64,000 bases of DNA from Leptospira venezuelensis (GTDB taxonomy: Bacteria; Spirochaetota; Leptospiria; Leptospirales; Leptospiraceae), in NCBI RefSeq assembly GCF_002150035.1, contig NZ_NETS01000008.1, forward strand, positions 496,001 to 560,000, given 5' to 3'. Each line of letters opens with the position of its first letter. Positions within the stretch are counted from its first letter, which is position 1. The notes below the pieces were generated by a model. That model saw only the letters and a program-made list of their open reading frames with translations, did no database searches and was not told where the DNA came from. Made by a program: the position numbers and the translations under genes. This document shows positions 7,519 to 15,844 of this stretch, in pieces.

Positions 7519-7983
7519 CTAATTTCTGTTCCCATCTTTGACTTTCGTGTTTTCCGACAAGTGTATCATGAGGCTGTCGAGTTGGAGGATCATCCGATAT
7601 ACTCTTTCATTGTATGCTAAAGAGTATTTGGATATTTTATTGGCATCTGCGCTGACACCGATCCTGTCATAAGTAAACTCACGAGTGAAGGATCTTAAAG
7701 GCAAAAGCAATCCTTCTGGAGCTTCTTTTCCATTTTGGTATGAAAGACCTACTCCATACCGACTTCCATCCGTAAATCTTAAACCATTAAAAGCTTCTTT
7801 CAGATGAATGTGTTCTTCATGTCGCTCGAGTGGGAGGCTTTCATAGTAATCTTTTAGAAGTTCCCCGTTTTTCAAGGAAAGCATCAGAAACGCGACTTCC
7901 TGTTCTAGCTCCGGATCTGTTCCGAGCCAACACTGGGCTTCAATAAATATTCCTTTATGGCTACGGTAGTCGAAGATTTTCAT
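7519..7983 (-). CDS. Hypothetical protein
   Basis: A 154-aa protein with no domain I recognise and no signal peptide; it appears soluble. It has a clear ribosome binding site (AGGAG, seven bases before the ATG). It is the last gene of the leftward operon that begins with the lipoproteins, 22 nt behind the HD-domain gene, so it may work with that protein. The sequence mixes short beta-like stretches (GLRFTDGSRYGVGLSY) with a helical C-terminal third. Confidence 0.6.
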   Translation of the reverse strand: MKIFDYRSHKGIFIEAQCWLGTDPELEQEVAFLMLSLKNGELLKDYYESLPLERHEEHIHLKEAFNGLRFTDGSRYGVGLSYQNGKEAPEGLLLPLRSFTREFTYDRIGVSADANKISKYSLAYNERVYRMILQLDSLMIHLSENTKVKDGNRN

Positions 7984-8005
7984 TTCGAACTCCTGGTAAT
8001 TCCTA

Positions 8006-8563
8006 CTAACGTATAATTATGAATTTTCTATATTTGTCAAAAGAATCTACTGCGATTTTTTCAAATAGACCATCTAACTCTGAATAAGTTTCCCAGAATT
8101 CTTTACCTAACATAAAAGAGACCAATTCTATTAAATCAATCTCTAAGTCTAAGTCTCTGACTCCAGTCCAGATTCTATCGGAGATAACAGATATCAATTT
8201 TTCCATTGAATTGATTTCATCGGAAATACAATAGTTAGCTATTTCTTCTGGCATTCCTAATAGTAAAAGAAATTCCTTACCAGCCTTCTCATGGCTCTTT
8301 CCTTCAAATGATAAGTCCTCTGGGTAGAAAATTTTGCCAATGTCATGCAAGTAAATTCCAGAGAACAAAATGTCTGTATATAAATTTTCTCGAATTTCAG
8401 TTGGGAGACCATTTACTATTTTAATAGAAACAGAAAGTGTAATTTCATGATGCTTTAGCAATCGCTCGGGAACTCCTAATTCTTTCTGAAAATAATATAG
8501 GTTTTCCAGAGCTTCAATAGTCCCTTCAGTTAAGGAATTGTTCTCAATCAAATCTAACATCAT
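8006..8563 (-). CDS. HD-domain metal-dependent phosphohydrolase
   Basis: A 185-aa protein made almost wholly of an HD domain. The metal ligands are visible in order: His39 (KHHE), the His73-Asp74 doublet in YLHDIGK, His91 in GKSHEKAG, and Asp129 in ISDR. HD proteins hydrolyse nucleotides, cyclic nucleotides or other phosphoesters; the substrate cannot be read from the sequence. A GAAGGAA ribosome binding site precedes tandem ATG codons. It sits in the element's lipoprotein operon, so it may be lysogenic-conversion cargo or a nucleotide-pool enzyme. Confidence 0.8.
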   Translation of the reverse strand: MMLDLIENNSLTEGTIEALENLYYFQKELGVPERLLKHHEITLSVSIKIVNGLPTEIRENLYTDILFSGIYLHDIGKIFYPEDLSFEGKSHEKAGKEFLLLLGMPEEIANYCISDEINSMEKLISVISDRIWTGVRDLDLEIDLIELVSFMLGKEFWETYSELDGLFEKIAVDSFDKYRKFIIIR

Positions 8564-8625
8564 AATTCCTTCGAATAATTACTTACTCTCAACATACTTT
8601 AGAACATTTGTTAAAGACTTACTTT

Positions 8626-9066
8626 TTAATCTACCTCTTCAATATCCAACAATTCGCATCTTGCTTTAGAGAAATTGGATTTGTTTTCCATCGGTGATTC
8701 AAGGTTGAATTTAATAACTGATCCAGGCGGATATATATCTTCTGGTGCTCGGATCTTCGCTGAATCTAAGTCGTAATCATTCTTTGTCTGAATATAGACT
8801 CTAATAGAAGCGTTCTTAATTGTTTGTTTAGAGTTATTTCTTATTGAAGCCTTACAAAATATTTCGTAACCAGCTTCTGGATTATCTCTGTTTATAAATC
8901 CAGAAAAAGAAAGAGCCTTACGCCAACAGGAACAAGAAAGAATCGGAAAAAGCTTCGCATTCTCTAACGCTTTCTCGGAAGGCTTTGTATGACAGGAATC
9001 CAAACATTTCCCGATCCAGCCCGCAACGAGAATGAATAAAAGAATGAGTCCAAGCTTCTCTTTCAT
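8626..9066 (-). CDS. Putative lipoprotein, paralogue of the upstream gene
   Basis: A 146-aa secreted protein with an N-terminal hydrophobic signal. The likely lipidated residue is Cys25 (LDSC), with a less likely candidate at Cys21. The body aligns with the upstream 141-aa protein around CSC, G-F/R-I, Y-E-I/L-FC, A-S-x-RNNSK and IQTK, so the two are a tandem duplication. Both have a short beta-rich domain with four conserved cysteines, as an extracytoplasmic disulphide-bonded fold would. Its ATG overlaps the previous stop by one base (TAATG). Function unknown. Confidence 0.7.
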   Translation of the reverse strand: MKEKLGLILLFILVAGWIGKCLDSCHTKPSEKALENAKLFPILSCSCWRKALSFSGFINRDNPEAGYEIFCKASIRNNSKQTIKNASIRVYIQTKNDYDLDSAKIRAPEDIYPPGSVIKFNLESPMENKSNFSKARCELLDIEEVD

Positions 9067-9491
9067 TACTCTTCTCTCTTAAAATACACTTCTTTTATCT
9101 TACAATCTGTCTTTCCATACCTGAGGTCATAAGGGGAGCCGTAAGTTGATTTAAGCGAGATTAATGATCCTGGTCTGTAGTTGTCTCCATTCGAAGTAAT
9201 ATCAGTTTCAGAAAGTTTATAGCCTGTTTTTGTTTGAATTTCTACCGTAACATCAACACCGAAGATAATTTCTTTTGAGTTATTTCTAACAGAGGCTGAA
9301 CAAAACAGTTCATATGCTAATTCTGGATGACGACCAGCGATAAACCTTCCAATGAATTGAATAGGTTTCTTAGTACAGGAACAGTGAGTAACCTTTAATG
9401 CTTTCTTGATTTCCTCCTTTTTTAAGTCGGGACCACAAGAAATAAGCATTAAAAGACTCAGAACAAATCTTAAGAAATTAAGGACAAACAT
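9066..9491 (-). CDS. Putative lipoprotein (tandem paralogue)
   Basis: A 141-aa protein with a signal peptide ending LMLISCG, a good spirochaetal lipobox with Cys at about residue 19. The mature domain shares the CSC, YELFCSASVRNNSKE and EIQTKTGY features with the next gene. Its start lies 14 nt inside the upstream lipoprotein gene. It is probably exposed on a membrane surface of the host; no activity can be assigned. Confidence 0.72.
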   Translation of the reverse strand: MFVLNFLRFVLSLLMLISCGPDLKKEEIKKALKVTHCSCTKKPIQFIGRFIAGRHPELAYELFCSASVRNNSKEIIFGVDVTVEIQTKTGYKLSETDITSNGDNYRPGSLISLKSTYGSPYDLRYGKTDCKIKEVYFKREE

Positions 9492-10170
9492 AGGAAGCTA
9501 TTGAGTCACTTGTATAAACGGAACTTTGGTAATTCTCCTTGTTGCTTCCGTTCAACTCTACAGTGGCTGTTTCATAATATAAGTATCCAGATATTCTACT
9601 ATCGCTGAATGTTGCTGAACTTAAATCTATTCCTGCATAATAACCTGACCAAAAATTAGAAGAGCGAGTGTAAGAGTAGTTTGTTCCGTCTTGAGGACCT
9701 CCAGTGATCGTAACAGAATATGTCAAATTCTTAGTAGTCGGAGACCCCGGATATAGTTCACCTTCGTCTACTAAATCCCCTTTGGAAGCGTATGTATACG
9801 TTGAAACTTTAGTGAAATCTACTTTATTACCGAAGGTATTATGATCTGCGTAATTTTGATATTCGTAGGTGTATAAATTTTTAGTAAAGATAATTGTTAT
9901 ATCGTCCGGCATTGACCAGAAGGAACTACCACCAAGATTGTTAAGAACATTTCCTCCTAAGTTTGTCATTCCTCCATTTATTTTACCGGAAACACCCATA
10001 TTATTATAAACCGAACGACAACCATCTCCTGGTAGTTTTGTATTCGATATATTCCAGAGAACATTCACTAGATCCTGAGTGTTTCTTTTGTTAGTATCTG
10101 CGATTCCGTTACCACAGTAGGAAACCAAAAGACAAAGATTAATCAACAAAGCTAATTTACAAATATGCAT
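9478..10170 (-). CDS. Putative lipoprotein, Ser/Thr/Tyr-rich
   Basis: A 230-aa lipoprotein starting at MHICKL. The open frame extends eight codons further upstream, but a GGGGGAAG ribosome binding site sits directly before this ATG. The signal peptide ends LLVSYCGN with the acceptor Cys. The mature part is rich in Tyr, Ser, Thr and Asn, with beta-strand character and repeated YSYT / GYYAG / GYLYY aromatic stretches, as in outer-surface proteins. No known domain. It overlaps the next gene by 14 nt. Confidence 0.7.
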   Translation of the reverse strand: MHICKLALLINLCLLVSYCGNGIADTNKRNTQDLVNVLWNISNTKLPGDGCRSVYNNMGVSGKINGGMTNLGGNVLNNLGGSSFWSMPDDITIIFTKNLYTYEYQNYADHNTFGNKVDFTKVSTYTYASKGDLVDEGELYPGSPTTKNLTYSVTITGGPQDGTNYSYTRSSNFWSGYYAGIDLSSATFSDSRISGYLYYETATVELNGSNKENYQSSVYTSDSIASYVCP

Positions 10171-10211
10171 ACTTCCCCCTTCTCGGTTTAACATGAATGA
10201 GATAAATACAG

Positions 10212-11222
10212 TTACCTTTGGTATTTTTGGTTTTTGTTATCTATATAACGAACTGAAGAAACACAGCTTTTGAAATCATCTACACAATCATTAAAGGAAT
10301 CTGTTCCTCTATAGTTGTAGCAGGCTCGGTTGATAATTATTTGGACTACAAGTTCGTTTTCGCGAAGATAAAGACCGCTATCTTCAAAATACTTGTAGCC
10401 GTCTCGAATATTCTCTAATGAGAACTTACGAGAACACTGTTTAAATTCTGATTGTTTTGCTTTATCAAAATCTTTAGTAGCAAGAGCTAAGAAATTCTTA
10501 TCATCTCTGAATTTAGGACCGTTAAATACTTCCTTTGGAAGAATTTCAGTTCCGGAAGGATCAACGACGGAGAAGTAGTAGTGATAGTTCTTACTGACTG
10601 TTTCATCATTACTTCTCCAAAGTAAGTTTACATCGAGATTCGAGAAGGGAATTTCAACTGTGCCTTCTTTAAATGCAAAAGTCTTATCAAACTTAATACC
10701 TTCATTTTGAAGCCTTAGTTTAGCCTTAGGGTTCTGAACTTCTTTCTTTTTTGTAGGAATAACCTCTTCGATAGTTTCTTCTTTCGAGCCGGAGAAAGCG
10801 ACTACGAAAGGTAACGAAATCAGATCAACTAGCATTGCTGGAATAGTAAAAGCATACCCTAACCCCATTGTCTTCAGAGGTTGAAAAAGCATACAGTTCC
10901 AATAAGACTCTTCTTCTAATTTCTCCCGAGTGAAGACGCATGAAACTTTCTTTGAAGAGGTATCTGGTGATCTGGAGATAGAATACTCTTTCTCTTTCTT
11001 TACCTTCTCATACGTAACCTGTGATTCCAAATAGGTGAATACGATCCCGTTAGTTGTAAGTCGGTAATCGACCGCATACTCTGATTTGGACTTGTCTGGG
11101 ATCCTAGATAGTTCCTTTTCAGAGGTTAGGCTGGAAGATTTAATATAGGGAAGACAACCGATGAGGGCTGTCCAGAGGCAGGAGACCAGTAACAGGGCAA
11201 CAATTTTATTCCAAATAGGCAT
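10212..11222 (-). CDS. Putative lipoprotein/membrane protein, first gene of operon
   Basis: A 336-aa protein. I chose the ATG at 11222 because GGAGG lies seven bases before it, although the frame is open ten codons further. Residues about 5-22 form a signal segment ending in ALIGC, a plausible lipobox. A second hydrophobic stretch (LGYAFTIPAMLVDLISLPFVVAF) lies mid-protein and may span or associate with the membrane. The C-terminal half is extracytoplasmic in style, with several Cys (CSRKF, RACYNY, DDFKSCVSS). The conserved GLGYAFTIPA...D-x-x-S/T-L-P pattern is typical of small cell-envelope proteins of unknown role. It is driven by a strong promoter facing the repressor gene. Confidence 0.65.
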   Translation of the reverse strand: MPIWNKIVALLLVSCLWTALIGCLPYIKSSSLTSEKELSRIPDKSKSEYAVDYRLTTNGIVFTYLESQVTYEKVKKEKEYSISRSPDTSSKKVSCVFTREKLEEESYWNCMLFQPLKTMGLGYAFTIPAMLVDLISLPFVVAFSGSKEETIEEVIPTKKKEVQNPKAKLRLQNEGIKFDKTFAFKEGTVEIPFSNLDVNLLWRSNDETVSKNYHYYFSVVDPSGTEILPKEVFNGPKFRDDKNFLALATKDFDKAKQSEFKQCSRKFSLENIRDGYKYFEDSGLYLRENELVVQIIINRACYNYRGTDSFNDCVDDFKSCVSSVRYIDNKNQKYQR

Positions 11223-11321
11223 TCGTTCCTCCACACTTAACTCAAAGTTCAATAGGTTTTTTCTGCTTCACAGATAAGGGGTTTGGGGCGAGGCTACGCA
11301 GACCCTTAAAGATCGAAAACC

Positions 11322-11350
11322 ATTGTATATCCTATGTGTAATTTTGTCAA
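11322..11350 (-). promoter_or_regulatory. Sigma-70-like promoter of the lipoprotein operon
   Basis: Read leftward, a perfect -35 TTGACA (11345-11350) and a TACAAT -10 (11322-11327) are separated by exactly 17 bp. It lies in the gap between the divergent lipoprotein operon and the XRE gene, overlapping the place where the repressor's own promoter must be. Control by that repressor is likely but inferred. Confidence 0.65.
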
Positions 11351-11376
11351 TTTTTATATTATTAGTGTATTTTTAG

Positions 11377-11808
11377 ATGACTAATCAAAAAGAGAAAAGC
11401 CTAATTGGTCAGAAGACTCTAGCTATAATTGAAGCGAGCGGAGAAAGCCAAACTAACGTGGCTCCTTTGCTAAAACTGAGTAAAGCGGGGTTAAACAATC
11501 TGATTAAAGGAAGGATAGAATCCCCCTCTAAATCATTTTTAGAAGCCATCGTCGAAGTCTTTAAAGTAGACTTAAATTGGTTCTTAGATGATTCAAAGCC
11601 GGTTCATCCTATTTCCTATATCCGAAAAAGCGGAGAAAAGGCTTCTCAAATGGACGATGAAACGATCTTACTCAACCATGTTCGGAATTCAAAAGGAATT
11701 AAAGAGATTATAAAAAACTTAATTAACCTGTCAGCGAAAGAAGTTAATACGTGGGCAGAACTTATTTCAGAATATACAAAAATGAAAGAGGAAACTAAAA
11801 AGAAATGA
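11377..11808 (+). CDS. XRE/CI-like helix-turn-helix repressor
   Basis: A 143-aa DNA-binding protein. Residues about 10-65 form an XRE-type HTH (QTNVAPLLKLSKAGLNNLIKGR, with a following SFLEAIVEVFKVDLNWFL helix typical of the family). There is no S24 autopeptidase domain; the C-terminal half is helical and could dimerise. No ribosome binding site precedes the ATG. A TATATT -10-like box ends 16 nt upstream, so the message may have a very short leader. It is divergent from the lipoprotein operon and three bases from the convergent SIR2-like gene. It is likely the lysogeny or copy-number switch of the element. Confidence 0.85.
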   Translation: MTNQKEKSLIGQKTLAIIEASGESQTNVAPLLKLSKAGLNNLIKGRIESPSKSFLEAIVEVFKVDLNWFLDDSKPVHPISYIRKSGEKASQMDDETILLNHVRNSKGIKEIIKNLINLSAKEVNTWAELISEYTKMKEETKKK

Positions 11809-11811
11809 GTT

Positions 11812-12885
11812 TTAAGTATTGAACTTCTCTTCAATTGGAATTACTTCATAATTAGAAGAAAATTCTGGCTCAATCATCTTTCCAGAACGTCTTTTGAAAA
11901 GAGAGATCATATCTTCTTTTCTGCTTGGTAGATCGATTATTCTTACTACTTTCAAGCTTTTCATGCTACCCAGGATTTTCTCATCAATCTTCTCATTCAT
12001 TATTGGAAAAGAGTAACCCATAATAGTTAGGTGTTCAATTCGGCCAGCATCACTAATTATTTCATCGTCAAGTCCACGAACGGTGTTGTTAGATTCGAAT
12101 CCAAAGAAGAGAGTTGAACTAACTTCTTGGTGTCTAATTTTCATTGAATGATAGCCATAAACTACAGCTCTCAACTTTTCACCAAAATCCTCCTGAAGTA
12201 TCACATCAGAAAAGGAAATCCAGTTCTTAAACGGAGATTTATCCTCATAGAATCCTGCCGTACCATTTAATTTATAAATTCTATGACTATTCGGACTAGA
12301 TTCCGAATCGTGCAGATTTCGTCTTGGAGTTACATTTAATTGATTTTGCACATACGCAAGGAGAACAGAATCCGGAATTGAACTTTTGAAATGATTTGCT
12401 AAAGCTATTTCAAATTGAATATCATAATTCCAGGAGAAAATTATAGGATCATCAATTAATTTAATTGGTACCCTTTCTACAACGAGATCTGTTACAAATT
12501 TACGGATTCTATTATCTAAATTAGAATTATACTCATCTAACCCAAGATTTGAGTCTACACTTTGTTCAACGATCAAATATGATGAGATCACACGTTTGAT
12601 CTTATTTAGAACAGGGGGATTAGTCTTATTTTCTTTAGCATAAGTATCGACAGTTACCCCTTTACTGTTTCTTCCGATCTCTTTCCATTCTTCTAACATC
12701 GATTCGAAAAGCGAATCTGTGTCTGCCTCCTTTAGTTCTTCAATGTTGCTGTCAGAGCCTGAATCACTAAATTTGTATTTAATTCTGAGAACTTCGGCTA
12801 ATCTAATTATTCTCTCCGGAAGATTTTGAGCTAATGGAATTGAATTAACGCTAATACCCGCTCCAAATAAATAGCCTTTTTGCAT
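11812..12885 (-). CDS. SIR2-like domain protein, candidate antiphage NADase
   Basis: A 357-aa protein with the order of motifs seen in SIR2-like defence proteins: a nucleotide-binding YLFGAGISVNSIP start (GAG at 8-10), IFSWNYDIQFE (Asn153, the T-x-NYD motif), IYKLNGTAGF (205-211, at the place of KLHGS), and LTIMGYSFP (290-294, the late GYS motif). SIR2-like proteins such as those of Thoeris and DSR systems deplete NAD+ on infection. Here the usual catalytic His of KLHG is Asn207, so NADase activity is uncertain. Residues 40-90 are acidic and probably an inserted helical region. It is the last gene of a leftward run with a PIN-like and an AbiC-type gene. Confidence 0.72.
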   Translation of the reverse strand: MQKGYLFGAGISVNSIPLAQNLPERIIRLAEVLRIKYKFSDSGSDSNIEELKEADTDSLFESMLEEWKEIGRNSKGVTVDTYAKENKTNPPVLNKIKRVISSYLIVEQSVDSNLGLDEYNSNLDNRIRKFVTDLVVERVPIKLIDDPIIFSWNYDIQFEIALANHFKSSIPDSVLLAYVQNQLNVTPRRNLHDSESSPNSHRIYKLNGTAGFYEDKSPFKNWISFSDVILQEDFGEKLRAVVYGYHSMKIRHQEVSSTLFFGFESNNTVRGLDDEIISDAGRIEHLTIMGYSFPIMNEKIDEKILGSMKSLKVVRIIDLPSRKEDMISLFKRRSGKMIEPEFSSNYEVIPIEEKFNT

Positions 12886-13045
12886 AGTTTCTCTATAGAA
12901 AAATGTTAAAATTTTCTGTGTAGTAAATTTTAATGAATCTGAAAGCTATTCCACGAAGCTTTTAACGTATAAGTCACTAAAATATAAAAATTTTTCATTA
13001 GGAACAATGGAAATACTCCCGCAATCCCTCATGCCCTTTGTGTAT

Positions 13046-14221
13046 TTAAAGAAGAGCTTGTAACTCTCCCAAAACATCTTTACTTTTCGATTTTACAACT
13101 GTATTATATAATGATGCATAATTAGTTGGTTTGTGATTTAACAAATGACTTAAATTATTTTCTGTAAAAAAATAATCATAATAAGGCAAGCTTGATGCTG
13201 CATGTCTAAAATCATCGAAATCATTTGCTTCGAATTTTATCTTATTATAGCCGCACCTAACATTTGCATTCAATCCTGCAAGTATTCGGTAAGCAGGTAG
13301 CTCTTCGTTAATTTTTTCATGCATAAATAAATTATAAATCATGTTCATCATATTTTTTATGCTCTCGGGTTCTTCATTATCAGGCAATCTCCCGTGAACT
13401 TCTTCAAATAGTCGAGACATTGCTTCTTTTACAAATGGCTCGCTGATAGAAACCATCCCGCCAATTTCATCCAAAAATATCTTTTGAAAATTAGATTTGC
13501 TTTGATTTAAAGATTCTTTATCAGAATTTAGTTTTGAAGCTAGATTTACTTTGTCCGAAGCATAATCGGTAGGTTCTTTATTTTCAAGGAGATCTACTAA
13601 ATCAATCATCTTCAAATTTGATTGTAAATCTATTAGCGTCTTCTGGAATGCCAATGCTTGATCTTTATCTAATTGGCTTTTAGTAAGATATGTTTGTCCA
13701 ATAATTTGTCCTATACTAACCCAACAAAAATTATCACGCTCGATATGAAATTCTTTATTCGAATACTTTGTAAATAGGTAAATAATTTCATTCGTATATA
13801 AGTCATAATCAAAATCGATTGCTATTCCTTCAGAAAAAGCATCCATTAATATAGCTGTTCTCTTTCTGGTGCTGAGATCTTTTTGCAAAAACAATTCAAC
13901 GTAAAGGGTTGAGCTAAGGGGAATTATAATTTTTTTATTAGTTACCAATCGATTTATTAAATCAAATATTTGCTGGTCCTCAGGACTTTTTGATTCACCC
14001 ATAGATACATCTCTTAAGCGAATCCAATACTTCGTATCTAGATAAATTTTCTTTCTACCTTTGACTCTTTCGGACATTTTCATTCTAAAGTTTTTCAAAT
14101 ATTTTCGAAGTGAAACATGGTTTTCGGTGAGGTGTTGTTGATAGGTCTCGTGAAAATTAAAACCATCCGCTTTCTGACGATTTAGAATTTCTAGTAATTT
14201 CGGATCTAATTCATTATTCAT
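13046..14221 (-). CDS. PIN-like domain protein (putative RNase, defence type)
   Basis: A 391-aa protein with dispersed PIN-domain hallmarks: KIYLDTKYWIRL (Asp62), a PLSSTLYVELF segment (Glu109), and near the C-terminus NDFDDFRHAASSLPYYDYFFTENNL (Asp334/Asp337 and Asp349). These are the four acidic positions expected of a metal-dependent PIN nuclease. A long helical insertion lies between the two halves. PIN proteins act as toxins or RNases; members of this size are found in defence islands. It lies 21 nt downstream of the AbiC-type gene, so the two are probably co-transcribed. Family assignment comes from motif layout only. Confidence 0.6.
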   Translation of the reverse strand: MNNELDPKLLEILNRQKADGFNFHETYQQHLTENHVSLRKYLKNFRMKMSERVKGRKKIYLDTKYWIRLRDVSMGESKSPEDQQIFDLINRLVTNKKIIIPLSSTLYVELFLQKDLSTRKRTAILMDAFSEGIAIDFDYDLYTNEIIYLFTKYSNKEFHIERDNFCWVSIGQIIGQTYLTKSQLDKDQALAFQKTLIDLQSNLKMIDLVDLLENKEPTDYASDKVNLASKLNSDKESLNQSKSNFQKIFLDEIGGMVSISEPFVKEAMSRLFEEVHGRLPDNEEPESIKNMMNMIYNLFMHEKINEELPAYRILAGLNANVRCGYNKIKFEANDFDDFRHAASSLPYYDYFFTENNLSHLLNHKPTNYASLYNTVVKSKSKDVLGELQALL

Positions 14222-14242
14222 AATACTGGTCTTAATGAAAGA

Positions 14243-15013
14243 CTATCTACCTAGAATCTTTTGAGCTTTCCGAAAAGTTATACTCTCTCGATTCATCGAG
14301 ACAAAATCTATCACCTTCGTAATAGAAGAAATATAACGAGTTCCATCAGTCATATTTATAAATAGATTAATTAATATTATTTCTTCTTCACTTAGTATAT
14401 TTGTAATCATTTTTGAGAAAAATCTATACTCAATTACAGGAATCGAAGTTTCCTTATCGCAAAGCCATTCACATATGCTACCAATTGCATAAAGTAGTCT
14501 TCTTAGATCATTAGGAATAATTATTTCGTTTTTTTTCCAATTACGTTCTATACAATCATGAAAAAAAGTTTTTATATTTATATCTGTCATTTCAGAGCCT
14601 GTAATTCTATTTACAACAGCTCCTTCAGTTATCCCCGCAGGAAAGCTAGTATGATCTTTTTCGAATGAATTTCGAAGATTCATGTAATAGTTGATATTTT
14701 GATTTAATATCTGATGAAAGGTTAATATTTCACGAAGATCTCGTTCCTCCTTTTCTGCTAGCTCTTTTCTTTGTCCTTCTAATCTATTCTCTTTCATTTC
14801 TTGCTGCTGAAACCACAAGGCTATTAAAAGGGCTATAAAGGAAAGGAATCCAAAAATGGGATTCAAGACGCCTCCGAAATAGTCGCCAAACTCACCCCAT
14901 GTAGAATGTTCATGGGAAAGCTCACCATTAAACTGAAAGAAGTAGAAGGCAAATGGAGATATAACTAATACAAAAACTCCTATTATGATTGGGATTAAAA
15001 CTTTTTTCGACAT
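14243..15013 (-). CDS. Putative phage abortive infection membrane protein (AbiC-type)
   Basis: A 256-aa protein from the ATG at 15013; the frame is open ten codons further. Two N-terminal membrane helices (about residues 5-27 and 45-70 of this start) bracket the segment TWGEFGDYFGGVLNPIFGFL, which is the hallmark of the putative AbiC family (WG-x-FGDF-x-GG-x-x-NP). A basic coiled segment and a cytosolic helical domain follow. Family members are linked to abortive infection and phage-defence contexts, and occasionally to retron-type systems. It is the first gene of the defence-type run; the 200-bp region upstream would hold its promoter. Confidence 0.75.
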   Translation of the reverse strand: MSKKVLIPIIIGVFVLVISPFAFYFFQFNGELSHEHSTWGEFGDYFGGVLNPIFGFLSFIALLIALWFQQQEMKENRLEGQRKELAEKEERDLREILTFHQILNQNINYYMNLRNSFEKDHTSFPAGITEGAVVNRITGSEMTDINIKTFFHDCIERNWKKNEIIIPNDLRRLLYAIGSICEWLCDKETSIPVIEYRFFSKMITNILSEEEIILINLFINMTDGTRYISSITKVIDFVSMNRESITFRKAQKILGR

Positions 15014-15186
15014 AGATACACCGCCAGAATTAACGTTAACCAATTTAACGCTTAACTAAAGTCTTTATATATGTACATATTCCGCAGCTAATTTTTAGAG
15101 GGAATAGATGTCTCAGGCTCTTTTAAAACAGGAAATTTTTCCTAATATCAGGGAATTCTAATTAAATCCTACTGGCAAAATCGAAA

Positions 15187-15213
15187 TAGATAATGAATAG
15201 CATTCATTATCTA
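15187..15213 (-). terminator. Hairpin terminator of the transposase operon
   Basis: A perfect 12-bp stem (15187-15198 with 15202-15213) with a 3-nt loop lies five bases past the stop of the last operon gene. Read leftward it is followed by TATTTCGATTTT. It could equally act as an operator upstream of the AbiC-type gene. Confidence 0.6.
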
Positions 15214-15217
15214 ATGT

Positions 15218-15844
15218 TTAATCAATTTTTCTATGAATTCTCTTCAACTTAAGAAGAAGTGCATCTTCATTCAGTCTTCCCGAATTTCTATGCATAGATT
15301 TCATTTTATTATTCAACATTTCCAGAAAGAATCGGTAATTCCATTCTTCATCGGTTTCTAATTTCCGACTCCGATAAGCTCTTAGCTTTTTCTGCTGAAT
15401 TCTAAACCAACTATCTTTAGACCTACTAGTCTCCCTACCCTCAACTCGTGAATTAAATTTCGACTTTTGCTTTGTAAGGAACATCGATAAGCCATAGCCC
15501 ATTTCCTGTGGAAAATTCCGAGTATTTACTTTCTCAAGGATACGATACTCGAATTCAGCCCATCCTTTCATTTCATCGTACAATCGCTTTAATTTAGCTA
15601 TCTGATAATTAGCCCAAGCATCCGATAATTCTTTAGTATTTCTTTTAGAAGGTAAGGCATATTCATTTCGATGCAAGTATCTTAATTTAACCAAGACCCT
15701 TTGGTAATAGCGATTATGCGTCATTCCATTTCGATCATTATCAGATTTAAATTTCCTTTCTCTCCTTAAATTCGCATGTTGATTTCTTATCCGAATAATA
15801 AGGAGTGTAGCTATAAAATCAGGAATTTCTCTTCTTCGGCCCAT
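15218..15844 (-). CDS. Very basic hypothetical protein, transposase operon
   Basis: A 208-aa protein strikingly rich in Arg and Lys from end to end (RRERKFKSDNDRN, KQKSKF, QQKKLRAYRSRK, KLKRIHRK), mostly helical by composition, and very likely nucleic-acid binding. No known domain. The start overlaps the HNH-like gene by 26 nt with only a weak ribosome binding site, so translation probably depends on coupling. As the third gene behind a transposase it may be a DNA-bending or target-binding accessory factor; this is inference from position and charge. Confidence 0.6.
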   Translation of the reverse strand: MGRRREIPDFIATLLIIRIRNQHANLRRERKFKSDNDRNGMTHNRYYQRVLVKLRYLHRNEYALPSKRNTKELSDAWANYQIAKLKRLYDEMKGWAEFEYRILEKVNTRNFPQEMGYGLSMFLTKQKSKFNSRVEGRETSRSKDSWFRIQQKKLRAYRSRKLETDEEWNYRFFLEMLNNKMKSMHRNSGRLNEDALLLKLKRIHRKID

